A DNA stretch of 11,926 nucleotides, taken from NCBI GenBank assembly GCA_049613665.1, contig JBMZCV010000156.1, positions 1-11,926 of the forward strand, given 5' to 3'. Origin of the DNA: JBMZCV01 sp049613665 (GTDB lineage: Bacteria; Bacteroidota; Bacteroidia; Chitinophagales; UBA2359). The notes under the pieces were generated by a model. The model saw nothing but the letters and a program-made list of their open reading frames with translations, was not told the origin of the DNA and did not search any database. This document shows positions 5,908-11,926 of this stretch, one piece after another. How positions within the stretch are numbered: the first letter of the stretch is position 1; each line of letters opens with the position of its first letter. The translations under genes were made by a program, and so were the position numbers.

Positions 5908-8551
5908 ATAGGTTGTTATAAAACTTCAACACTTTTTGGTCAGTTTCTTTGTCTTTTATTTGCTCAATTAGAGCTTCCATCGAATTAATTTTTGTGTTCA
6001 ATAGTTCAATTTGCTCATGGCTGATAACAACAGGTTTTTGAAGGGTTGCTTGTAAGTTATTTCTTTTGCTAGTGTATTGTTTTTTTATATTGTCAATAGC
6101 TTGTGTAGCATGTAGTCGAATCCACCAATTGTTGTCGTGCAAAGCAATGTTTTCTAAAGCAATCAGGCCTGTTTCGACAACAATATCATCGCTTCTATTC
6201 AAAAAATCTTTGTAATAATCAATGAGTGAATAACGCTGTAAAACATCAACTTTTGCGAGCTGAATTTCAAAATACTCTTGATGCTTGCTTGTGCCTATTT
6301 CTGCATAAATCCCTGCTACAATATTAAATATATTTTTGTTTTCACAATTTTCTAAACTTTGAGCAATTTGCAAAGCTTTTGCAGGCGACAATTCATACAA
6401 ACTTTGCAAAGCAGTAGCACTAACAATATATGAAGAGTCTTGTACTGCTTTTTCGAAAGTATCAATAAAATCTGTTTTGTCTAACTCCTGCAGGCGAGAG
6501 AGTGCCGCATTTCGCACTCTAGCATTCTCATCTGTTAGAGCCATTTTTTGTAGTTTCACAATAATGTTAGGGCTTATTCCTTCTTCTTGCAATTTTATTT
6601 TTTGTAGTGCTGTTTGTCGAATAAACCAAAACGAATCGTCAAGAGCAGCTATTAAAGTTTGAGTAGCGACTACATTATTTTTTTGATGGCTAGACAAAGT
6701 GACAATTGCTTCATAGCGGTCGAGAAATAAAGGAGCTACATGATATTGATAAACATATTCTTGCACACTTTTATGGTCTATTTTTTCGCCTAAAAATATT
6801 TTTTTCGCATCAAAATTTACTAGCTTAGGTCTTTTTTCGGCAAAGAAAGGAAAAGTATGCTTACGCTTCGAGATGTTTACTTGCTTTCTTTGAATAGTTG
6901 AATCATTCAAATAAATATCAATATCAATAGGAAAATCAAATATTATATTTTCCTCCTGAATTTGCTCTACATTTACAAAGATTTGATTTTTTAAAGTATC
7001 ATACTGATAATCAATGCTCAAAACAGGATGTCCGCTACTCAAAAACCATTGATTGAAAAATGGATTGAGGTCTCTGCCTGTAATATCCTCAAAAATAAGT
7101 CGCAAATGATGAATTTCGGTATCTTTAAAAGCATATGTTTTTATATACTTTTGCAAACCCAAAAAGAAAGCATCATCGCCTATTTCACTTCTCAACAAGT
7201 GCAAAACTCTTGCTCCTTTTTGATAAGAGTGTCTATCAAACAGATGTTCTGTGTCGTCATAATAAAACCTAATAATAGCTTCCTGTTTTGTGACTGCTTC
7301 TGCCAAATAATGTTTTAAATCCTGATTTAAATGATGGTCAGCAGCTTCTTGGCCATATTTATGAGCTATCCACAAATACTCGCCATAGGTTGCAAAAGCT
7401 TCGTTGAGTGCCACATTTGACCACGATTCGCAAGTCACTAAATTGCCAAACCAATGGTGAAAAAGCTCATGAGCTATAACATCTTCATGGTTTGAGTCTA
7501 ACAATTCTCTATCAGTTTGTTGCACATTTTCAAAGAAAAAAGAAGCAGTCGTATTTTCCATTGCTGCCGACAGAAAATCTCGTACTGCTACCTGCGAATA
7601 TTTTTGCCATGGATATTCATAATCCAACAAGTCAGAAAAAAAGCTTAACATTTCGGGCGTATTGCCAAAAATAGCATCTGCATGAGCTTCATATTTAGGT
7701 TCTACATAATATTCTACCGATTTGCCTTTCCAAACATCTGTTACTTTTGCAAACTCTCCTACTGCTATCGCAAACAAATAAGGAGCATGAGGTTTTGTTT
7801 GCTTCCAAACATCTGTTCTAGTTTTGTTTTCATTGCTTTTGCTAGTTACCAAATCGCCATTCGACAAGGTTACAAAATTTTCGGCTACCGTAATGATAGT
7901 TTCCTGCGTACAGCGTTGATTAGGGCTATCTATGGTCGGAAACCAACAAGAAGCAGCATCTGTTTCTCCTTGCGTCCATATTTGTCGAGGCTTGTGAGGC
8001 ATAGCACCATCGGCGTTAATAAAATAAATGCCTTTGTCATAAAAATCAATAGTAGGATTGTGAACTACTAATTCATCGGGTTTTGCAGTATAATTGATGT
8101 AAATTTCATATTTTTCGTGTCGAGTATAAGTCGTATCTAGTTTAATCTCAAGCTGCATACCATCATAAAAATGGATTAAAGGCACTTTCTGTTCGTTTTT
8201 TATTATCGCTACTTCGTGAATTTCAAAACCTTTGGCATCTAATAATAGTTTTGAAGTAGAATAAAAATAAGGTTGTAAGCTAAGTTGTGCTTCGCCCAAG
8301 AGATGCCTCAATTCCCAATTGAAGCTAATTTCTAGTTTGGTATGAAGCAACTCATTCAGTTTATCTTTTGTAGCTTGATAAGGCATTTTGTTGGCGTTTT
8401 TTGCTACATCAATCTTATTTTGGGCAGGTATATATTCAGAAAAACGAGAATCAGGGCCACTACTCAAAGAAGCAATTTGATTAGTCGATTGGCAAGCTGC
8501 TAGGCACATAGTGTAACTTAGGAAATATATAATATGTTTTTTAAAAGACAT
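5906..8551 (-). CDS. M1-family zinc aminopeptidase lipoprotein with C-terminal HEAT-like repeats
   Basis: Predicted metalloaminopeptidase of 881 residues that removes N-terminal residues from peptides. Residues 1-20 are a lipoprotein signal with lipobox LAAC and lipidated Cys20, placing it on the cell envelope. An N-terminal beta domain spans ~60-270. The catalytic domain shows the substrate-anchoring motif AAMEN (329-333, in the GxMEN position), the zinc site HELFH (361-365) with the third ligand Glu384 exactly 18 residues later (HExxH-X18-E), and the transition-state Tyr443 in 'YQKGARVLHLLR'. All expected active-site residues are present, so it should be active. From ~620 to ~840 there are HEAT-like helical pairs (FWFIRQTALQKI, ARVRNAALSRLQ, WWIRLHATQAID), as in larger M1 enzymes. 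The start is fixed by the signal peptide. It is convergent with the DUF3078 gene and appears monocistronic. Physiological substrates are unknown. Confidence 0.95.
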   Translation of the reverse strand: MSFKKHIIYFLSYTMCLAACQSTNQIASLSSGPDSRFSEYIPAQNKIDVAKNANKMPYQATKDKLNELLHTKLEISFNWELRHLLGEAQLSLQPYFYSTSKLLLDAKGFEIHEVAIIKNEQKVPLIHFYDGMQLEIKLDTTYTRHEKYEIYINYTAKPDELVVHNPTIDFYDKGIYFINADGAMPHKPRQIWTQGETDAASCWFPTIDSPNQRCTQETIITVAENFVTLSNGDLVTSKSNENKTRTDVWKQTKPHAPYLFAIAVGEFAKVTDVWKGKSVEYYVEPKYEAHADAIFGNTPEMLSFFSDLLDYEYPWQKYSQVAVRDFLSAAMENTTASFFFENVQQTDRELLDSNHEDVIAHELFHHWFGNLVTCESWSNVALNEAFATYGEYLWIAHKYGQEAADHHLNQDLKHYLAEAVTKQEAIIRFYYDDTEHLFDRHSYQKGARVLHLLRSEIGDDAFFLGLQKYIKTYAFKDTEIHHLRLIFEDITGRDLNPFFNQWFLSSGHPVLSIDYQYDTLKNQIFVNVEQIQEENIIFDFPIDIDIYLNDSTIQRKQVNISKRKHTFPFFAEKRPKLVNFDAKKIFLGEKIDHKSVQEYVYQYHVAPLFLDRYEAIVTLSSHQKNNVVATQTLIAALDDSFWFIRQTALQKIKLQEEGISPNIIVKLQKMALTDENARVRNAALSRLQELDKTDFIDTFEKAVQDSSYIVSATALQSLYELSPAKALQIAQSLENCENKNIFNIVAGIYAEIGTSKHQEYFEIQLAKVDVLQRYSLIDYYKDFLNRSDDIVVETGLIALENIALHDNNWWIRLHATQAIDNIKKQYTSKRNNLQATLQKPVVISHEQIELLNTKINSMEALIEQIKDKETDQKVLKFYNNL

Positions 8552-8747
8552 ATTTTTGCGTTGTTTGTCAAGTAATAGTTAGTTGTTGAGTGGCATATCA
8601 TTTTCAAAATATGCAAGCTATTGCGAAAAATAGGCACAATATAAAAGAGATTTTTCACGGCAATGTAAATTATTTAACTTATAGAAGTTTTTGTTCCTTG
8701 TTTTTAGTTTTATTACTTTTTTCAAACAAAAAAACACACTTTTTAAT

Positions 8748-8764
8748 TTAAAGTAATACTTTAA
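8748..8764. repeat. 17-nt perfect palindrome, possible operator
   Basis: TTAAAGTA and its exact reverse complement TACTTTAA flank a single central A. It lies about 200 nt upstream of the aminopeptidase start. It is AT-rich and could arise by chance, so a regulator site is only a possibility. Confidence 0.3.
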
Positions 8765-8813
8765 CAATTGATAAACAGTTGATTATTAAGCAGTTATACT
8801 TATGATTTTTATG

Positions 8814-8863
8814 AAAAATGCCACAAATTATATCTTTTGCATTATATAATTTGTGGCATTTTT
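8814..8863. terminator. Bidirectional terminator: perfect 20-bp inverted repeat downstream of the DUF3467 gene
   Basis: Arms 8814-8833 and 8844-8863 are exact reverse complements over 20 nt around a 10-nt loop. Each arm begins with AAAAA and ends its partner with TTTTT, so both strands offer a stem followed by U residues. It begins 20 nt beyond the DUF3467 stop codon on the minus strand. Its length and perfection exceed what a simple terminator needs. Confidence 0.8.
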
Positions 8864-8883
8864 AGGTTGAGCAAACCTAACAT

Positions 8884-9204
8884 TTAAGCTTGATTTGGCG
8901 GCCCACCAAAGTGAATAGGCGGAAAATCATCATTTACTTTTGGCTCGCTAATGCTGCCATTTAAAGCTTCATATTTCATTAAGTTTTCACCCAAAGCTTT
9001 GTGTAAGCGTTTGGCATGTTGTGGCGTTAGTAAAATGCGTGATTTCACTTTTGCTTTTGGCAAACCAGGCATTACTTTTACAAAATCGACTACAAACTCT
9101 GAGTTGGAATGTGTGATAATTGCTAAATTGGAGTAAATACCATCTGCAATTTCTTCTGTCAATTCGATATTAATTTGATTTTTACGAGGCTTTGGTGGTT
9201 CCAT
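8884..9204 (-). CDS. DUF3467 domain protein
   Basis: Small soluble protein of 106 residues without a signal peptide or membrane segment. The DUF3467 core spans ~10-83: 'INIELTEEIADGIYSNLAII', then THSNSEFVVDFVKVMPG, then KSRILLTPQHAKRLHKAL and a terminal helix containing ENLMKYEALNG. The C-terminus is a Pro/Gly-rich tail (PPIHFGGPPNQA). The family is common in Bacteroidota and also found in other bacteria and archaea; its function is not established. In many Bacteroidota, as I recall, such a gene lies near rpoC, but here it stands alone between an aminopeptidase gene and an adhesin gene. The ATG at 9204 is the only sensible start and has no Shine-Dalgarno sequence. Confidence 0.9.
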   Translation of the reverse strand: MEPPKPRKNQINIELTEEIADGIYSNLAIITHSNSEFVVDFVKVMPGLPKAKVKSRILLTPQHAKRLHKALGENLMKYEALNGSISEPKVNDDFPPIHFGGPPNQA

Positions 9205-9379
9205 ATAATTTTTTAGTTTTAAATTTTAGAATTCTTAAACGTAATATACAACAAAGTAAGCACACTACACTATAAAATAAATAAAATTGTTTTGCAAAAT
9301 GTCAAGCACTATTTTATAAATAACCGATTTTTTTGCTAACCCCTTTGAAAATTAAGATGTTGGCTTCAAGGAGATGTCA

Positions 9380-9397
9380 CATTTTTTAGCCAAAATT
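9380..9397. repeat. 18-nt direct repeat, copy 1
   Basis: The sequence CATTTTTTAGCCAAAATT is found again exactly at 11683-11700. The two copies bracket the adhesin gene. TGTCAC precedes this copy, whereas GTCAC follows the other one. Confidence 0.6.
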
Positions 9398-9438
9398 ATT
9401 AGTGCATTGTGTTTTTTTTATAATTGTGTTATAATAAA

Positions 9439-9475
9439 TGAGGTGGAAAGCACTTTAAAAGCACCTTCCACCTTA
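9439..9475. repeat. Inverted repeat, possible terminator or RNA hairpin
   Basis: AGGTGGAA (9441-9448) pairs perfectly with TTCCACCT (9466-9473). A G-T wobble and a T-A pair extend it to ten base pairs, with a 17-nt loop. The plus-strand flank TTATTTTATATTTATTTT is T-rich but interrupted. No plus-strand gene lies nearby to use it. On the minus strand it lies about 310 nt past the adhesin stop. Confidence 0.45.
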
Positions 9476-9631
9476 TTTTATATTTATTTTAAATTTTGCT
9501 AACAAAGTCTAATAGCTAATTTTTTCGCTAGTCAGTTTTGTGAATAAAGTATTTTTATCCAGAATTGCTATAACAATAGTTCGGACATTTACACATTTTT
9601 TTATCAAAGACTTAAACATACCATTTTTTTT

Positions 9632-9715
9632 AGGCTAAAGCGACCAATATTTGCAAATATTATAGCCTTTTGAACTGAAAAATAGCATGTTTCCCTTGCC
9701 AAAAGGTGTTTTTTT
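9632..9715 (+). repeat. Cluster of overlapping inverted repeats with T7 tract
   Basis: A perfect 16-nt palindrome AATATTTGCAAATATT (9646-9661) is enclosed by AGGCTA (9632-9637) and TAGCCT (9663-9668). The second element overlaps it: CCTTTTG (9666-9672) pairs with CAAAAGG (9700-9706), followed by TG and T7 (9709-9715). The last arrangement resembles a plus-strand terminator, yet no plus-strand gene precedes it within 3.8 kb. Confidence 0.4.
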
Positions 9716-9781
9716 ATTCAACTGAAAATTGTTATAAAAAATGTCTGAATCATTGCTATAAAAGCAGCTATGAAAAAAAAA

Positions 9782-11530
9782 TTAATAAACAATAACTTTT
9801 TGCAAATAAGACTTTTCATTTGCTTTTACAGATACATAATACAAGCCTTTTGCAAAATTACTTACATCAATGCTAGTCATTGCATTTGCTTTTTGAGACC
9901 TTATTAGTTGGCCAGTAGTATTAAAAATCTGCACATCAGCTTGTGGCACATTTGGCAAATCAATGTATAAAAAGTCGCTTGTAGGGTTTGGATATATCGC
10001 ACAACTTAGAGTTGCTTGATTGTCGAAAATGCCATTACACAAATCAACAACTATCGTAATTTCGGCAGTAGAAGTACATCCTTGCATAGTGGTAGCTGTT
10101 ACGGTATAAGTTGTTGTTTCGGCAGGGCTTGCACTTGGCGAATTGATATTTGGGTCATTCAAACCTTCTATTGGCGACCACGAAAAGCTAGAGCCGTTTG
10201 GTTCTATCGCAATAAGTTGTGTGCTACTACCAACGCAAATTGTTTCGTTCCATGCACTAATAGATGGTTGTGGCAATTCATATACACTCAAGCTAACACT
10301 TGTTGTTGCGGTACAGCCTGTTTCGTCTTCTACCATTAGCGTATAAGTCGTATTTTCTGCAATTGTAGCAATAGGTGTAGCACTTGTTGGGTCGTCCAAG
10401 CCTTCTTCTGGCGACCACAAAAAAGTCAAGTTTTCGCCCACAACACTCAAATCAACGCTTTCGCCTATGCAAACTTTCGTAGTACTAGCCATGATTTGTG
10501 CCGTTGGAGTAGAACCTTCTATTTCAATTTCGGCAGAAACCGAACAGCCATTTGCATCAGTCACAGTTGGTGTATATGTACCTATGCCCAATCCAACAGC
10601 AGTATTTGTTGCTTGGCCGTCATTCCATATATAATCATAAGGAGCTGTTCCGCCTGTCGCATTTATAGTCGCTGTTCCTAAGTCGGCATCACCACAAGTA
10701 GTAGCTATATCGCTAAAGCTCATTTCTGGCAAGCTTGATTCAAAGATTTCGAACTCTGCTATTTTCATACAACCATTTATGTCTGTAATACTAACGGTGT
10801 GCATACCTCCAGACAAGTTATTTTCAGTTTCTTCTCCAATTTCTGCATCATTCCACGCATAGTTGAAAGGAGATTCTCCTTCTGTTATGCTAATGGTAGC
10901 AGAGCCATTTGCTTGGCCACAAAGTGCGTCAATAGTCGCAATTTCATAAGTTAAAAGCAATGGTTCTTCTATCATCACAATTTCTTCGTATGAGCAACCG
11001 ATAAAGTTGGTAACTGTTGCACTATATTCGCCAGCAGCCAAATTTGTAGCTATGGCAGTAGTATCGCCATTTGACCACATATATGTTAAAGGGCCAGCAA
11101 TTTCGGTTGGAACAATTTCGGCAGTACCATCATCTGCACCAGCACAAGAAATATTTTGAGCTATGCTCGCTTCAATAAAAGTGTCAGGGCCATTTACGAC
11201 AATGAATGTGTCTAAAACACAGCCATCTTCATGATGAACCGTAATGGTATGAGTGCCTACTTCGAGGCTATCGGCAGTATGATGTGTGTCGCCATTGCTC
11301 CAAAAATATTGGCATTGGCTGAAAACACACTGGCAGCCATCTACCTGAATAGTAGCTACACCCGTTGTTTCGCCAGCACAAGATACATCGACAACTGCAA
11401 GTGCTATGCCATACAAACCTTCTTCGCAAGGAGGCAGTTCATCTTGTGCCAAAACAATATTGCTGCTTATCACGATAAAAAAGAGAAAGGTAACAGTGGA
11501 TAAACATTTTCTAAATATTCTGCAATTCAT
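9782..11530 (-). CDS. Secreted adhesin-like protein with SprB-type repeats and T9SS type A C-terminal sorting domain
   Basis: Surface or secreted protein of 582 residues. Residues 1-28 are a signal peptide (cleavage after 'NIVLA', before Gln29). Four ~70-residue SprB-like repeats follow at ~46-113, 124-189, 198-264 and 273-338. Each begins with a Cys-Gly/Ala-rich motif (SCAGADDGTA, TCGDADLGTA), has a central Y-x-W-(S/N)-(N/D)-(G/A) (YMWSNGD, YIWNDGQ), and ends in a (D/N)xxGC strand (DANGC). Two Ig/PKD-like modules lie at ~345-416 and ~421-496, each with WSPxEGLxDP. Residues ~508-582 are a T9SS type A sorting domain: 'IYPNPTSDFLYI', VQIFNTTGQLI, 'FAKGLYYVSVKANEKSYLQK' and a final VIVY. T9SS would export it through the outer membrane and attach or release it. 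SprB repeats are known from the gliding adhesin of Flavobacterium, but this protein is far smaller. Binding target unknown. Confidence 0.93.
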   Translation of the reverse strand: MNCRIFRKCLSTVTFLFFIVISSNIVLAQDELPPCEEGLYGIALAVVDVSCAGETTGVATIQVDGCQCVFSQCQYFWSNGDTHHTADSLEVGTHTITVHHEDGCVLDTFIVVNGPDTFIEASIAQNISCAGADDGTAEIVPTEIAGPLTYMWSNGDTTAIATNLAAGEYSATVTNFIGCSYEEIVMIEEPLLLTYEIATIDALCGQANGSATISITEGESPFNYAWNDAEIGEETENNLSGGMHTVSITDINGCMKIAEFEIFESSLPEMSFSDIATTCGDADLGTATINATGGTAPYDYIWNDGQATNTAVGLGIGTYTPTVTDANGCSVSAEIEIEGSTPTAQIMASTTKVCIGESVDLSVVGENLTFLWSPEEGLDDPTSATPIATIAENTTYTLMVEDETGCTATTSVSLSVYELPQPSISAWNETICVGSSTQLIAIEPNGSSFSWSPIEGLNDPNINSPSASPAETTTYTVTATTMQGCTSTAEITIVVDLCNGIFDNQATLSCAIYPNPTSDFLYIDLPNVPQADVQIFNTTGQLIRSQKANAMTSIDVSNFAKGLYYVSVKANEKSYLQKVIVY

Positions 11531-11552
11531 AATATTAAGCTTAAAAAGTAAT

Positions 11553-11560
11553 CAAACATA
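11553..11560 (-). promoter_or_regulatory. Candidate Bacteroidota -7 promoter box of the adhesin gene
   Basis: The minus strand reads TATGTTTG, matching TAnnTTTG, 22 nt upstream of the ATG at 11530. That would give a short leader of about 15 nt. A clear -33 TTG at the standard spacing is missing. Confidence 0.45.
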
Positions 11561-11682
11561 AATAACACAACTACACTTCTAATGTTTTTATTATTGACTT
11601 GAAATCATAGCATTAAAAGAGTATAAGATAACTGCTTAGGTAACGGCTTTTGAGATAAGAAATCAGACTATTTGCTTTTAGC

Positions 11683-11700
11683 CATTTTTTAGCCAAAATT
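11683..11700. repeat. 18-nt direct repeat, copy 2
   Basis: Exact second copy of CATTTTTTAGCCAAAATT, in the same orientation as the copy at 9380-9397 and 2303 nt away. It lies about 150 nt upstream of the adhesin start codon. Confidence 0.6.
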
Positions 11701-11882
11701 GTCACAACGTAAATAGTTATAGTTTAAGTTAAATAATATTTGGTACTTAGGTTATACAGATTTAAGTAATAGTTTCTTTGTTGGAAAATTCTAGTTGGCT
11801 TTTTTATTCTAAATACATTGTAATATAAGCAATTGGCGTTTTAGCCTTTTTATTACATGCTATTTTATTCCAAAAAAAACGA

Positions 11883-11918
11883 CAACTCTCGCCGTTGCTG
11901 TGTGTTATCACCAGCAAC
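11883..11918. repeat. Hairpin with alternative pairing, cut near the window edge
   Basis: GTTGCTG (11894-11900) pairs perfectly with CAGCAAC (11912-11918) over an 11-nt loop. A shorter alternative pairs CAAC (11883-11886) with GTTG (11894-11897), which excludes the first. The segment is visibly richer in G and C than the surrounding 350 bp. It could be a leader structure, a terminator or part of a dispersed repeat; the sequence ends eight nt later. Confidence 0.4.
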
Positions 11919-11926
11919 TAAAAGGA

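Larger units (their letters stand above)
8552..8883. other. Intergenic region: aminopeptidase upstream region and DUF3467 terminator
   Basis: This 332-bp gap separates two minus-strand genes. It holds the 20-bp inverted repeat at 8814-8863, a short palindrome TTAAAGTA-A-TACTTTAA at 8748-8764, and the leader of the aminopeptidase gene. I see no convincing ORF and no full TTTG-N20-TAnnTTTG promoter. A loose TATTTTG on the minus strand near 8607-8613 is the nearest thing to a -7 box. Confidence 0.5.
9205..9781. other. 577-bp gene-free intergenic region with several inverted repeats
   Basis: Both flanking genes are on the minus strand, so this holds the DUF3467 promoter region and the 3' region of the adhesin gene. 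I find no convincing protein-coding gene; stops are dense in all frames. It contains an 18-nt sequence repeated at 11683-11700, a hairpin at 9439-9475, a 16-nt palindrome at 9646-9661 and a stem at 9666-9706 followed by T7. A TTGACA on the minus strand (9299-9304) is followed by AT-rich DNA, but does not fit the Bacteroidota promoter consensus. Confidence 0.5.
11531..11926. other. Gene-free right end: adhesin upstream region and a clipped structured element
   Basis: This 396-bp stretch upstream of the adhesin gene is strongly AT-rich with stops in every frame. It carries the candidate -7 box at 11553-11560, copy 2 of the 18-nt direct repeat at 11683-11700 and a locally GC-richer hairpin at 11894-11918 next to the edge. 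I see no supported gene, but one could begin or end just outside the window. Confidence 0.5.

Noticed and set aside
9374..9502. A 42-codon plus-strand ORF with AAGGAG directly before its ATG (MSHFLAKIISALCFFYNCV...)
   Set aside because: The purine run has no spacing to the ATG, Bacteroidota rarely rely on such sites, the ORF runs through the hairpin at 9439-9475, and its composition is what AT-rich DNA gives by chance.
10016..11503. Plus-strand ORFs opposite the adhesin gene
   Set aside because: They are Cys-, Ser- and Thr-rich reverse translations of the repeat gene and have no start context or homology signs.
1..11926. CRISPR array, tRNA, rRNA, transposase or phage genes
   Set aside because: No spaced identical repeats, cloverleaf, rRNA-like sequence or recombinase motif was seen; the regular repeats present are protein-coding TPR, SprB and GIN repeats.

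Overview
The window looks like a chromosomal stretch of a Bacteroidota bacterium, probably a Cytophagales-like gliding or surface lineage. The basis is family content: a type IX secretion (T9SS) C-terminal sorting domain on a protein with SprB-type repeats, a DUF3078 outer-membrane protein, a DUF3467 protein, a PadR/PspC/head-GIN operon, AT-rich DNA, almost no Shine-Dalgarno sequences, and candidate TAnnTTTG -7 boxes. The genus cannot be fixed from the sequence alone. No rRNA, tRNA, CRISPR array, transposase, integrase or phage gene was seen.

Layout, left to right. (1) Positions 2-1603, + strand: the 3' part of a TPR gene whose frame stays open to the left edge. It reads like the winged-helix plus TPR half of a STAND/NB-ARC protein, with a hydrophobic C-terminal tail. 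(2) A convergent gap carrying a hairpin terminator. (3) Positions 1761-4515, - strand: a two-gene operon of a PadR-family regulator whose 3' end overlaps, by 8 nt, a membrane protein joining a PspC domain to a C-terminal head-GIN (DUF2807) beta-solenoid. (4) A divergent AT-rich intergenic region. (5) Positions 4808-5830, + strand: a DUF3078 protein with a signal peptide, followed by a strong terminator whose T tract contains the stop codon of the next, convergent gene. (6) Positions 5906-8551, - strand: an M1-family zinc aminopeptidase lipoprotein with HEAT-like C-terminal repeats. (7) Positions 8884-9204, - strand: a small DUF3467 protein, with a perfect 20-bp inverted repeat just beyond its stop. 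(8) A 577-bp gene-free stretch with several palindromes. (9) Positions 9782-11530, - strand: a secreted adhesin-like protein with four SprB-type repeats, two Ig/PKD-like modules and a T9SS type A sorting domain. (10) A 396-bp gene-free right end finishing in a locally GC-richer hairpin clipped by the window edge.

How the genes fit together: most products belong to the envelope (PspC/GIN membrane protein, DUF3078 protein, aminopeptidase lipoprotein, T9SS-exported adhesin), but only PadR and PspC/GIN form a clear operon. The other genes look like separate transcription units and I see no clear multi-gene novel system. The items most worth a second look are the truncated STAND-like TPR gene with near-identical 126-bp tandem units, the PadR-PspC-GIN operon with its regular beta-solenoid, the flanking direct repeats and palindromes around the adhesin gene, and the structured element at the right edge.
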